From assembly GCA_030403585.1 (NCBI GenBank), contig JAUEPE010000017.1:62001-126000 (forward strand): a DNA stretch of 64,000 nt, written 5' to 3'. The notes under the pieces were generated by a model. The model had not been told where the DNA came from, ran no database searches, and saw only the letters and a list, made by a program, of their open reading frames with translations. This document shows positions 17,671 to 26,928 of this stretch, in pieces. The position numbers and the translations under genes are program-made. This stretch comes from Frankia sp. RB7. GTDB lineage: Bacteria; Pseudomonadota; Alphaproteobacteria; Rhizobiales; Xanthobacteraceae. Numbering within the stretch: the first letter of the stretch is position 1; every line of letters starts with the position of its first letter.

Positions 17671-18297
17671 TCAGGCCGCGGTGAGCGCGGACGCCTGGTT
17701 GCGGCGGCGATAGGCCATAAAGCCGACGCCAGCGAAGCCGAGGATCATCATTGCCCATGTGGACGGCTCAGGGACCGGTGAAGTAAAGGCGAACTCAAAC
17801 GCAGTCTCAGTAGTGCTGAAGGTGATGCTAGAATCGCCCGCAACGTTTAAACCAAAAAGATATCCGGCTGGATTGTCCTTCTGATTAACGTTGGGGAAAT
17901 CGGCTAAGGTCATCGTAGAGCCGTCGCTTAGCGTAATCTTATTATCGCCATTCGGCGAACCCCAGACTACGTACAAAACGCCGTCTTTGATGCTGCTCGC
18001 CAAAGCGGGGTCACTCAGGCTAAAGGTGAGGGCGCCTGCATTGCCGATGTCAATCCAATTATGCTGGTCTGACAGTGACGAGCCAAAAGGATCCCAGCCG
18101 CAGTTGCTCAGACCGCAGCCACCAGTGGGCTGCCCCGTCCAATTTACTGCATTTGGATTAGAGATGACCGGCTGAGTGAGATTTGTGGTGATCCCGTCGG
18201 ATTGGCCGTAGTTTGTAAAGGCAATCGTGGTCGCGTTGGCGCTAGCGGAGAACCCGACGATTGCGGCAAAGGCCGCAGCATATAAGCTGTATCTCAT
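17671..18297 (-). CDS. PEP-CTERM sorted protein
   Basis: A 208-residue exported protein: signal peptide MRYSLYAAAFAAIVGFSASA, then NA; a beta-rich body with a CGLSNCG cysteine pair near residue 62; and the tail PVPEPSTWAMMILGFAGVGF, then MAYRRRNQASALTAA. The last 35 residues are nearly identical to those of the genes at 18626 and 20274, while the bodies share little. Upstream (18298-18578) no gene is seen. Confidence 0.9.
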   Translation of the reverse strand: MRYSLYAAAFAAIVGFSASANATTIAFTNYGQSDGITTNLTQPVISNPNAVNWTGQPTGGCGLSNCGWDPFGSSLSDQHNWIDIGNAGALTFSLSDPALASSIKDGVLYVVWGSPNGDNKITLSDGSTMTLADFPNVNQKDNPAGYLFGLNVAGDSSITFSTTETAFEFAFTSPVPEPSTWAMMILGFAGVGFMAYRRRNQASALTAA

Positions 18298-18578
18298 GGA
18301 AACCCCTCAAATAATAAAAACAACCTCGGCACGCTGCACTTTAAATAGCGATCTTAAAGAGCGCAAGATCGAATTAATGATTATTTAAGGTTCCATCGCG
18401 GTGGTTACCGGGGTTTTTAATGCCGCCGGCCAATGGCTGCGCGGCTAACTGAGCCTGCTCTAGCGCCGGCGGCCTATGAGGCTCACCCTGGGGTTCGCCT
18501 AGAATCGGCGGCCTGCGCGCGGGCGTTTAGGCATGCAACCTCATGTTAGCGGACTGCACCCCAAGACATGCAAACAAA

Positions 18579-18600
18579 AAGACCGCCCGAAGGCGGTCTT
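18579..18600 (-). terminator. Intrinsic terminator of PEP-CTERM gene
   Basis: A 9-bp stem AAGACCGCC / GGCGGTCTT with a CGAA loop and a minus-strand T-run (A-run at 18576-18580), 25 bp after the stop of the gene at 18626-19258. Confidence 0.82.
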
Positions 18601-18625
18601 GCTGCTGCTCTTATAGGGCTGGCTA

Positions 18626-19258
18626 TCAGGCCGCGGTCAGCGCGGACGTCTGGTTGCGGCGGCGGTAGGTCATGAAGCCGACACCGACAAAGCCGAGGAT
18701 CATCATGGCCCAGGTGGAGGGCTCGGGAACCGCAGAGATGGAGAGGTCGCCGACGCGCAGGGCGAACGGGCCCTCTTGGTTGTTCAGGGCAAAATCCAAG
18801 GTGTAGGTGCCCGGTCCGACAGTGAAGTCGAAGCCCGTCAGAGACTGGAAGGCCGGATATCCGTAGCTGATCGTGGAGAGAAGCGTGCTGCCGCCAGCGC
18901 CCGTGAGCGACAGGGTGCCCGAATTGTCAACGCCCCAGAGACCGGTGATATGATAGCTGCCGTCAGTCACAGTGAAAGTGGTGGTGACGTCGATGTTGAA
19001 GTTGGTTTGCGACCCGCCACCGGCGGTGGTCGAAAGCCAGAGCGACTGGTTGGCCCCCACAGTGTCTGCGACATACGCGCCGTTGTAGTAGGTCACCAGC
19101 GGGGTGGTCCCACCCGCCTTGTAATTGGCATCCGCCTGCCCATCGGCCGCAGTAGCCAAACCCGCTCCGGTGTTGAACAGACCAACAACGGATGCGTGGG
19201 CGGCCGAGCAAGCCAACGTGGCTGAAATGACGCCGGCAAGAACGATAGACTTGATCAT
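18626..19258 (-). CDS. PEP-CTERM sorted protein
   Basis: The frame is open to 19360, but ATG 19258 has an AGGAG site 9 bases upstream and yields a clean signal peptide (MIKSIVLAGVISATLACSAA, then HA), giving 210 residues. The body is Gly/Thr-rich with short beta strands (GSYHITGLWGVDNSGTLSLT). The tail is AVPEPSTWAMMILGFVGVGF, then MTYRRRNQTSALTAA. Its surface role is unknown. Confidence 0.9.
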   Translation of the reverse strand: MIKSIVLAGVISATLACSAAHASVVGLFNTGAGLATAADGQADANYKAGGTTPLVTYYNGAYVADTVGANQSLWLSTTAGGGSQTNFNIDVTTTFTVTDGSYHITGLWGVDNSGTLSLTGAGGSTLLSTISYGYPAFQSLTGFDFTVGPGTYTLDFALNNQEGPFALRVGDLSISAVPEPSTWAMMILGFVGVGFMTYRRRNQTSALTAA

Positions 19259-19460
19259 AATCGATATTCTCCTGATCTCGTACTGATGGACAATGGGTAA
19301 TGAAGTGTCAATGGCCGCACCGCAACATTCATTCAAATTAACTCGTTTTCCGCCGTGCAAATCATTAAACGGTCTCGGAAGCTATCGTTGCGGCGCGGCA
19401 AGCCAACCAGTGTCGCTTTCAACCAAATTGGAACTCAGGGGTCGAACGTCGGCCAAAAAA

Positions 19461-19483
19461 GAAACCGCCCGAAGGCGGTCTCT
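19461..19483 (-). terminator. Intrinsic terminator of PEP-CTERM gene
   Basis: A related hairpin, GAAACCGCC / GGCGGTCTC with a CGAA loop and one mismatch, followed by a minus-strand T-run (A-run at 19455-19460). It lies 23 bp beyond the stop of the gene at 19506-20201. Confidence 0.75.
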
Positions 19484-19505
19484 ACACCTGGCCAGTCAGG
19501 TTTTA

Positions 19506-20201
19506 TCACGCAATGAGCGACCCAACCTTGCGTCGCCGATAAGCCATCGCGCCGACACCCGCAAAGCCGAGGACCATCATGGCCCAAGTTGACGGTTCGG
19601 GAACTGGCGTGATCGCAGAAGCGTCCACCACCTTCGTAACGACCCATGATGGACAGTCTGTGTCTGAAGCGCACACGCCGACGTCGAGGGTCAAAGAGGT
19701 AAACGCAGCGTTCGAAACGAAACCTATAAACTCAGCGGGGTCGCCGTAGGCCGGACCGGTCTCGGAAATTGTGGTTCCATCGGATAGCTTGAAATCCACA
19801 TTGGTAGCATTGAAGAGAGTCGTGAAATAAACTCCGAACGCCGTTGTGGGCGCGAACGTGATTGTTAAGCTCGAGGCATTTCCTGGTGAATAAGGGTTCA
19901 CGAGATAGTCGACTTGCGGATCCGACGGACCGTTCAGACCAGCCCTATTGATATTGACCGCGTTTTCCGGTGCCCCTGAAAACGAAATGGTGCCGATCGA
20001 AAACGGGTCGAGTTTGCCGACGTACCCCGGAGATACGCGTTGCTCGGGCGTCAGAATTCCCTGAAAATCGGTAACAGCGCCACCGGTAGTAGCGTTCACG
20101 AATGCTGTCTCGTTGGTATAAACGGTTGCAGCATGGCTTGGTGATGCGCTGCCCAAGACGCAGATCAAAGCGAGGAAGGCGAACGATTTAGCGGTCTGCA
20201 T
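19506..20201 (-). CDS. PEP-CTERM sorted protein
   Basis: A 231-residue exported protein with signal peptide MQTAKSFAFLALICVLGSAS, then PSHA. The body contains GLNGPSDPQVDYLVNPYSPG and a CASDTDC pair near residue 180, and looks like a carbohydrate-binding beta sandwich (inferred from composition only). The sorting tail is PVPEPSTWAMMVLGFAGVGA, then MAYRRRKVGSLIA. Its end departs from the common ALTAA ending, so its tail is an older or independently changed copy. Confidence 0.9.
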   Translation of the reverse strand: MQTAKSFAFLALICVLGSASPSHAATVYTNETAFVNATTGGAVTDFQGILTPEQRVSPGYVGKLDPFSIGTISFSGAPENAVNINRAGLNGPSDPQVDYLVNPYSPGNASSLTITFAPTTAFGVYFTTLFNATNVDFKLSDGTTISETGPAYGDPAEFIGFVSNAAFTSLTLDVGVCASDTDCPSWVVTKVVDASAITPVPEPSTWAMMVLGFAGVGAMAYRRRKVGSLIA

Positions 20202-20273
20202 AATCGAAGTCCTTTTGCTTGAAAGTATTAGGGAGACCGCTAGAAGCGGCCCCCCGTGAAGGGCTGATCAACA

Positions 20274-21029
20274 TCAGGCTGCGGTGAGCGCCGAGACTTT
20301 GTCACGGCGGCGATAGGCCATGAATCCCACGCCCGCGAAGCCAAGCACCATCATCGCCCACGTCGACGGCTCCGGGACGGCGCCGGGTAGCGTTACAACC
20401 GACTCATCGCTGAACGTCAGACCGCTGAAGACCGCATTGTCGAAATCGCCGTCGCCCATTCCAAACGCATTCTGGGTAATGACAAAACTGGTAAGCGTCT
20501 GCGCGGCAAAATCTGATGGGAGAACGAAGGTTCTCACATCGAGCCGCTGGCCAATGTGGTTGTCGTACCAATAGCCGGTCGTATTTGCGATACTATTGGT
20601 GAAAGCATTCTGGTTGTAGTCGCGGGTATCAACGCCTCCGATAGACTGGAAAGTTACGCTCACCCCATTGGTCGCGTTGACGGTGATGTCATACTCGTCA
20701 AAGTTCGGGGTGCCGTAATAGTTGTTGAGCAACGCGTAGAAGGACTGTTGACCCGTAAGGTTAAGGCCACCGAGATTGACGGTAAGCGTTGACGAACCCG
20801 ACGGGGCGATCCAGCTGCCCGCAGCGTTCCCTAATGTGGCGATATTGAAAGGAAGCGTTGTCCCTTGATTGCCGGTCGAACTTCCGGTCGGAAATGTTGA
20901 TGGATTGATCGCGACGTTCGCGTTGACATAACCCGACATGTCAACCTCAACATAACCAGCGAATGCGTCAGACGCCGAAAGGGTCCCTAGAAGGGCAATA
21001 GTCATTTTCGAAACGACTTTAAATTTCAT
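20274..21029 (-). CDS. PEP-CTERM sorted protein
   Basis: A 251-residue exported protein with signal peptide MKFKVVSKMTIALLGTLSAS, then DAFA. The body is Asn/Tyr-rich beta sequence (QQSFYALLNNYYGTPNFDEY). The tail is AVPEPSTWAMMVLGFAGVGF, then MAYRRRDKVSALTAA. It is the most upstream of the minus-strand series. No strong GC hairpin like the others follows it; only a weak CCGCT/AGCGG element lies at about 20237. Confidence 0.9.
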   Translation of the reverse strand: MKFKVVSKMTIALLGTLSASDAFAGYVEVDMSGYVNANVAINPSTFPTGSSTGNQGTTLPFNIATLGNAAGSWIAPSGSSTLTVNLGGLNLTGQQSFYALLNNYYGTPNFDEYDITVNATNGVSVTFQSIGGVDTRDYNQNAFTNSIANTTGYWYDNHIGQRLDVRTFVLPSDFAAQTLTSFVITQNAFGMGDGDFDNAVFSGLTFSDESVVTLPGAVPEPSTWAMMVLGFAGVGFMAYRRRDKVSALTAA

Positions 21030-22401
21030 AAGCCACCCGATTTAAAAATTAAGCTTAACGAAGCTTACGCTTCAAAATTTAATCATTCAAGGTCCTAAAA
21101 GGGCGATGACTGGTCCTAAGACCGGGCGCTAACCCCACACCTAATGAGCTGAAAAGCTCAATTCACTCGCGAATCCGTAGATGTCTTACTTTGATGGCGT
21201 GACTGGGCTCGAGCAGTGCGAACGGCGTTACGGTCTTTCACGCCGGCTACAATTTTCAGACGCCGAGCAGCAATTGAAGAATTGAAGGCGAGTAGGACCA
21301 ACCTGAGGTCCATCGCCGCGCCTGGAATTATCTGTTCCGAATCTCTGCGGAATGCACGCGCAATGCGGTGGCGTCTCAAGCCCGACTGACAACGCATTCA
21401 CACCGACCTTAACCGGCTCGCGAGAGTACGCGGGCGCACTGGTGGCAGTATTAGTAGCGCTAATCCTCAGCCGATTGGCTGTCTTACGAACCAGACAGGA
21501 GTCGCGCGATACGCGCCCTCCCTCGGCCAGTTCATCCCCTGATCCCGGCCTGCTCTGCTCCTGTTACAAGCCTGTCCGTGGGCCTGCTATATCCACATTG
21601 GCGACGAGCGGCGACGCGCACAGTCCTACGAAAGTGCAGAGACTTTCGCAGGATTGCGCGCCAGGCCCAGTAGAGGACGTCTCTCTAAAAGGGCTAACAG
21701 GCTCGCGCGCTCTCCGAATAAATGAACGCCTAAACTACATCGTCCGGCCGACCAATGACCTGCAGCTTCCATTTCATTTGCGGCTGGCTCTGCTTAACGC
21801 AGAACCGCCCGTCGATGACCGGAAGCTTGAGCACTGAGCTCGGCTGGTTGCGGCAGCAGCTTTGCGAGCTGTCGGGAAAGCCTGGCTGGTAGACATACAG
21901 GCGGGCGTAAAACGGCTCGACCGAGACCAGGACGTCGATGGTCTTGAGGGCGCGCGGCAGCTTGCCAGAGAGATCGAGCAACCGATCCCCCGGATTGCAG
22001 GCCAGGGCTATCAATGTGAGGGCCATGACCATGAAACGACCTTATGCGTGTGTGAGTCGCGGCAGCGGCTGAACGGCAACACCATCGGCCGCCCTACGTT
22101 GCATTGAGGTGATGTGGGACCGTGTGTCTACACAGTCTGGATCCGAAACGGAACTGCGACTGGGCACACAAGCTCGAAAAATCCGTCGCCGTTGATCAGG
22201 GCGTTCAACGTGCGCTTTAAATGTAACTCGCTGTAAAGGGCGGGCGGCGGGATAAAAACTAGACGTCCTATTTCCTATTTCCCAGCTCGGTAGTCGGTAT
22301 CGCGATACTTAAAATCATATTGGAAAAAGTTGACTGCATATAGAAACTGAGCGAAAGTTAATAATTATCTTTTTCATCCTACAATTGCGGGAGTATTGAA
22401 A
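21030..22401. other. Gene-poor stretch between divergent PEP-CTERM genes
   Basis: About 1.37 kb separates the divergent genes at 20274 and 22402. One weak candidate ORF (21730-22032, minus) is listed separately. Plus-strand frames such as 21352-21837 lack a ribosome site and have unconvincing composition. The AT-rich ends (near 21030-21100 and 22310-22400) probably contain the two promoters. Confidence 0.5.
21730..22032 (-). CDS. Possible small exported protein, unrecognised
   Basis: A 100-residue frame from ATG 22032, preceded by AAGG at 7 bases. The first 12 residues are hydrophobic (MVMALTLIALAC) and end in a cysteine, which could be a short lipoprotein-like leader although it lacks a basic start. 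Three more cysteines follow (SSQSCCRNQ and GRFCVKQ). I recognise no family. Composition is protein-like but the call is tentative. Confidence 0.35.
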   Translation of the reverse strand: MVMALTLIALACNPGDRLLDLSGKLPRALKTIDVLVSVEPFYARLYVYQPGFPDSSQSCCRNQPSSVLKLPVIDGRFCVKQSQPQMKWKLQVIGRPDDVV

Positions 22402-23694
22402 ATGATACGGACTGGCAGCGCGCTGGGCGGCGCGCTAATTCTTCTCGCTGGGGCATCGTCTTTCGCGAATGCGAGCCCTGTGACTATCAATGGACCGTTC
22501 CAGTTTTTGGACAATAGATCTTCTAACGATGCGGGCATCACTGCTGGCGTGCTTATCCAGCTCGGCGCCAACAATGTAACCCCTTCCGGCGCGAGCGGAA
22601 CAACAGGCGAGGCATCGCGGAATTCTCAGAATGGTCCCGTTGTTCGCCCGCTCAATCCCGAGAATTTTACGGTCAATCCCAACTTCTTTACGCGCGGAGT
22701 AAATGACGTCCCGGGTAATCGACAAGCTTGGACGTTGACCTTCACAAATGGCCAAGACAGCGCCACCGCGACCACGCCTGGCGTGCCGGCCAATTTGCAG
22801 CAGCTACCGTTCGCGAGCAATGTGCAGATTGGTGGTTCTGGACTAACCCCGACTCTTAGTTGGACAAATACGGCGGCGAACATCAATGCCGTGGCCGTTC
22901 GCATCCGAGATAACGGTGTAAACGCTCAAATATCGACAGGTGGCTTCAAGGCTGATCTTATCTCTGTCCAGTATTTTAATCCGCAGACGACGACATACAC
23001 CGTACCGCAAGGCCTGTTAACGGCAGGTCATGAATACTCGTTGGAGATTGATCAACTGCAGACCAGAACCGCATTCAATCCGAATGCCTCCGCTGGCGCG
23101 ACCTTCGTTAGCACGCTAAATCAGTCTCGGTCATTCTTTGATTTTTCAGCTTCGGCGAATGGATTTCAGCAATCGTCTGTTTTCCTTCCTACAGTAAGTG
23201 TTCAGGCTAACGGAAGCCCATCCTATAGTTTCGATATTTCGACTCACGCTGGACAGACGTATTATATCGATCCGCAGTTCGCGAGCGGCTACAATTTCCA
23301 CATTGGATCTACGGGTCCCAACTTTGAATCGGTTTTATTGCCCGTCCTCAATGGTACTTCTTCATATACAATCATTTTACCTGACGGCTCTACTTTTGTG
23401 GTTCAGCCCGGCTCCGTGTTTGACTTCACTGATCTCGCCGCCTGGGTCAATGGCGTCGCAGGTTTTCGAGTGTTGGGCATTGACCCAAGCTCAGCAGTGA
23501 ACCCTTTCGATCCTAACGCCTTTGTAACCGGCCTGACCTTCGTAGCCGACGGACAGTTCACGGGCACCATGGACCCCATCTATACGGCGGCAGTCCCCGA
23601 ACCTTCTACTTGGGCAATGATGATTTGCGGGCTCTTTGGCACTGGCTTCTTTGCCTCTCGCCGGAAGTCGAAGCCAACCCTAATGGCGGCCTGA
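22402..23694 (+). CDS. Long PEP-CTERM sorted protein
   Basis: A 430-residue protein, about twice the size of the other PEP-CTERM proteins and the only one on the plus strand. ATG 22402 has a GGGAG site 8 bases upstream; the TTG at 22396 is too close to it. Signal peptide: MIRTGSALGGALILLAGASS, then FANA. The body is a long series of beta strands (YSFDISTHAGQTYYIDPQFA). The tail reads AVPEPSTWAMMICGLFGTGF, then FASRRKSKPTLMAA, diverged from the minus-strand group. A terminator follows. Confidence 0.9.
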   Translation: MIRTGSALGGALILLAGASSFANASPVTINGPFQFLDNRSSNDAGITAGVLIQLGANNVTPSGASGTTGEASRNSQNGPVVRPLNPENFTVNPNFFTRGVNDVPGNRQAWTLTFTNGQDSATATTPGVPANLQQLPFASNVQIGGSGLTPTLSWTNTAANINAVAVRIRDNGVNAQISTGGFKADLISVQYFNPQTTTYTVPQGLLTAGHEYSLEIDQLQTRTAFNPNASAGATFVSTLNQSRSFFDFSASANGFQQSSVFLPTVSVQANGSPSYSFDISTHAGQTYYIDPQFASGYNFHIGSTGPNFESVLLPVLNGTSSYTIILPDGSTFVVQPGSVFDFTDLAAWVNGVAGFRVLGIDPSSAVNPFDPNAFVTGLTFVADGQFTGTMDPIYTAAVPEPSTWAMMICGLFGTGFFASRRKSKPTLMAA

Positions 23695-23717
23695 TCCCGA
23701 TCATCGGGGTAGAATTT

Positions 23718-23740
23718 AAAGCCGCCTCCCGGGCGGCTTT
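23718..23740 (+). terminator. Intrinsic terminator after long PEP-CTERM gene
   Basis: A 9-bp stem AAAGCCGCC / GGCGGCTTT with a 5-base loop TCCCG, followed by more T residues (TTTC at 23741). It lies 23 bp after the stop. Confidence 0.85.
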
Positions 23741-24211
23741 TTTCTTGCGTAGAGCTGGTTGCGTAGAGCTGGTATCGACAACTTCCGTTGTTGGCCATCG
23801 CTTCAGTTGAAGCAGCGCAGGTACATGTCGGTTCACAGTAAGCGTCGTTTCGCTACCACCTTCTCGCCGCACATGGGATAGGCGAGTTTCACCATCTCTT
23901 TGAAGGGGTCGGCTTGTGTTTATGCTCGTCGGCAATCGACAGCGAAAGTCTCGGCGCGAGCTTCTGCGAGCAACCCATAACGTCACCTTCAGTGGATTGG
24001 ATTCCCGCACCGAAGAGCGAAAATTTCCGTTCGGCCTTTCCCGGGAAACCCCGCCATAAACTCCGGTTTATGAAGTCTTTTGAATCTCGCAGGCGCGGCG
24101 TCGGTTACGTTTTCCCCAGTTTTGCCCCGTTGATTCCCGCGTCTGCCATTCGAGCGGTCGCTGCGACCACGATCAGGCCGCTGGTCCGAACTGTGGCCAG
24201 CCGCCAGCAAA
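23741..24211. other. Stretch without recognised gene beside the integrase
   Basis: About 470 bp lie between the PEP-CTERM terminator and the integrase stop. No gene is recognised. This is where one attachment site of the element would be expected. I saw no copy of the tRNA 3' sequence found at 55185, so the att core is unidentified. Confidence 0.45.
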
Positions 24212-25459
24212 TCAATAGCTCATCAGGCCTCGTCGTTTGATCGGAATGACAGCACCAGAAGCCTGCGCTCTTCGTTCTCCAGCTAGATCTCGTCTCGCGA
24301 TCTTGTCGACTGCATCAGACAAAAAATCAGGATGATGATGGCCATACGTATTCAGCAGCACCTCCAGTGACATTCCGAGATAACCCGCTGCCTGCCAAGG
24401 ATCCGCACCTCTTTGCATGAGCCAAGTCGCCGCGGTATGTCGCAGCGTTTGAGGTGAGATGCCCTGACCAAGCCCTGCAAGCCTTACGGCACTCTTGAAA
24501 GCCGTTTTGACCGAGCTAACCGCCTTTCCGTTGTATTCGACGAAGTGCTTCGCCTCCGGGTAAATCCGATGCCAACGTCGCAGGTGAGTAAGCAAGCGCA
24601 ACGGTATTGGGACCGTGGGCTGCCGCTTGTTGGTTTCGACGCCGCCCTGTTTTAGACGGTAATAGCGCCCGCGCTCCAAGTCGACATAGGAACGACCGAA
24701 TGCAGGAACGGGAGATGCGGCTGCAATGGCGCCCGCACGGGTCCCGCTGTAGATGCCAAGCAAAATGAACCGAGCAAGGTGGCGCAGCGGACGCTTACTT
24801 GTCGGGACTTTCACATCGTCGGTTGACCGGCGCGACCCCTTCTGCATTTCGCGATAGCGCCAGCAGGTCCAAATTAATCTGGCGGTATCGCTACGCGTCA
24901 ACCACTTGTCTCGCGGTTGGCCCTTCTCAGGCAGCGAGACTTTAACGATCCCTCGATGATATCCTTCGGCCGCATGGTGACCAATCGCGGCGCGAAGATC
25001 TTCAAGGTCCCGGCGCGCGCCTCCCTTTTTACCGCGCGTATTGGCATACGAGCGACATGCCTCTCCATTAAGCTGGCCAAGCATTTTTGCTCCCCACCAC
25101 ACGTTCAATCGTTCAATTCGCTTCTTGAATTTACGAATATCCGAGATGGTATCCTCTGTCTCGCTATCCACTGTGAAACGCTCCCGAAGCTTGTCGAGCT
25201 GAGCATCCAAATAAACCGAGAGGAGGTCCGCGATTGCTATATCGTCGATGTGGCGGACTCGTCGCTTCAGGGAATGTTTAGAGATTATATGATCCCTCAG
25301 TTTTTCCTCCGCGGCCGCAATTTCATCTGCAGGGCAGCCTGTGCTGACATCCCGGCCATTGTCTCTGATGATCCAAGTTGCTTGGTGAGTGATCTTTCCA
25401 GCCTTGTCTCGACGAGCGGCCTTGAGCCGAAGCCTCGCTCCTTTGCTTCTTCGCGGCAT
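24212..25459 (-). CDS. Tyrosine-type site-specific integrase
   Basis: A 415-residue phage/ICE-type integrase. It begins MPRRSKGARLRLKAARRDKA, a start shared by a common integrase family of this group, then an arm/core-binding region, then the catalytic domain. Catalytic residues seen: Arg in YSGTRAGAIAA near 240, LRHTAATWL near 335, and the nucleophile Tyr in LNTYGHHHP near 370. The position that is usually His in PHTLRHT is Gln here (SPQTLRHT). Its start lies inside the neighbouring gene at 25297-25671, read in another frame. It is taken as the integrase of the adjoining conjugative element. Confidence 0.9.
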   Translation of the reverse strand: MPRRSKGARLRLKAARRDKAGKITHQATWIIRDNGRDVSTGCPADEIAAAEEKLRDHIISKHSLKRRVRHIDDIAIADLLSVYLDAQLDKLRERFTVDSETEDTISDIRKFKKRIERLNVWWGAKMLGQLNGEACRSYANTRGKKGGARRDLEDLRAAIGHHAAEGYHRGIVKVSLPEKGQPRDKWLTRSDTARLIWTCWRYREMQKGSRRSTDDVKVPTSKRPLRHLARFILLGIYSGTRAGAIAAASPVPAFGRSYVDLERGRYYRLKQGGVETNKRQPTVPIPLRLLTHLRRWHRIYPEAKHFVEYNGKAVSSVKTAFKSAVRLAGLGQGISPQTLRHTAATWLMQRGADPWQAAGYLGMSLEVLLNTYGHHHPDFLSDAVDKIARRDLAGERRAQASGAVIPIKRRGLMSY

Positions 25460-25671
25460 AACTCTCGCATCCGTTCGATATGAGCTAGCGTCGTAAACTC
25501 CTTGCCGGCAATCCTTTCAACGACCAATCGGTCACAATCGCGCTCACGCCGCAAACCTGCGACCGTCATCCCACCTAAAGGAAACGCGATCTTCACTGCA
25601 TCAGCAAGGCGAAGAGGGGTACAAGGTGTAATTTTCGATTGCGTTCGACTTGGCATCGACGCCCTTGGCAC
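25297..25671 (-). CDS. Small DNA-binding-like protein paired with the integrase
   Basis: A 124-residue protein whose 3' 163 bases overlap the integrase start in another frame. The core (RLADAVKIAFPLGGMTVAGL, then RRERDCDRLVVERIAGKEFT) looks like an excisionase/AlpA-type winged HTH with the recognition part VAGLRRERD and the wing RLVVERIAGKEF. Such an overlapping partner is the usual neighbour of this integrase family, so an excision or directionality role is inferred. The exact start is uncertain; the conserved part begins near residue 17. Confidence 0.7.
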   Translation of the reverse strand: MPRASMPSRTQSKITPCTPLRLADAVKIAFPLGGMTVAGLRRERDCDRLVVERIAGKEFTTLAHIERMRELCREEAKERGFGSRPLVETRLERSLTKQLGSSETMAGMSAQAALQMKLRPRRKN

Positions 25672-26928
25672 GAGTTATTAAAGAGAAAACTACGATGGCA
25701 ATTTCTTAATGGGAGTAAAGCTGAGTCCTCCCTCTATCGCGAGATCGGCGATCTCCTCGCAAAATCGAGTAAGCTCTACAATCGGGCGGATCGATCGGGC
25801 GATCGCAACGGCCCATTTTTTTGTCTGACAATGGCCTTCGCGGCCTTCCACTCGTCGCCACCATCCGCCGTCACCTTCACCAATTCGCCATTCTCGCGAA
25901 ACACGCCGACGACGTTTTCCTCAAATAGTCAAGGATGGAGTTCATGACGCCCCTCGTATCTTACCCAGCCCATTCGAGTGGAACTCTTCGATCCGATTCA
26001 ACATGTCCGAAGGACTCGCACAGACTGGCGGCGCAGCAGCCTGGGTGCGGCGGAGAAAGCGAAATCGCACCTTGTGCACATCGATGGGGTCCCGTCAGCA
26101 CGATCAAGTCGCCACGGTAGGCCGCGGCAAGAATCTCTTCGTCTGCTGATCGCGTGGACTCGGCAGAGTGTTTAGCATTGGCACCGCCGCGCCATGGGTG
26201 ACGACCAAAAACTTGCGGCTCCTCAGCTTGCACATTGTTGTCGAGCTGTTCGCAGTTGCTGGTGATGGCGTAGCGGGTTCACCAGATAAAAAGATCGCCT
26301 ATCGCGACCGATCGGATCTTCTTGAAATTGTTCGTTCGCTTATCAGCAACCATCATTGAACAGTTTCGGTCGCCACGAAGCATGCAATCGGTCCACAACG
26401 TCGCTCCTGCCCAGGTTCGCGCCCAAGGAAAATTGAGCGATTCTGAAGCACATGGATCTTTGTGGCTCGAGCGGCACCTATAGCGAAGGGGGTGCCCCGC
26501 CGTGTTCAAAGCCTCATCGTCGAGGGACTCCTATAGCGCGCGCTTTGGAGTTGAAAGAATTCGACTCTTGGACTTTGGAAGCCCTCATGCGCGGCCTGGA
26601 ACGTCGATCCAACTTATGACCGCTGCGATGGCTGCCCTAAAGCGCCCCCAAAGAAAAATGGGCCTTGAGGGTTTGCATGCTGCTTGGTGTACCGAAGGCG
26701 GTTGGAGCCGAAGCCTCGCCAAAAGGTTCGATTTCCAACCACTCTCTGAAAGCCATAGGGACGCTCTTTTGGGGCCGACCGGAGCGTTCAGGAGCATTGG
26801 CCAGAAAGCGCCCCTCAGGGTCATAGCCGATCTCCGGAAGATGCCCCTGTCAAATAGTACAGGTGCGTCTAAGTCCGGGCTGACCTACTTCTGCGGAGCC
26901 AGCTTCATTACCCACAAGGGCTGTCGAA
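25672..26928. other. Degraded cargo region of the element
   Basis: About 1.26 kb without an intact gene. On the minus strand at 25776-25945 a short frameshifted gene can be read: MNSILDY, then one frame over EENVVGVFRENGELVKVTAD and GGDEWKAAKAIVRQK. Minus frames at 25961-26233 and 26585-26824 and plus frame 26502-27017 have no recognisable domain. The place where accessory genes would sit appears eroded. Confidence 0.45.

Noticed and set aside
21352..21837. 161-residue plus-strand frame
   Set aside because: There is no ribosome site and no recognisable domain, and the composition is irregular. Its one hydrophobic stretch is isolated.
15148..23694. Exosortase gene expected near PEP-CTERM proteins
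   Set aside because: No multi-TM protein with the exosortase Cys/Arg/His pattern was found; it must lie elsewhere.
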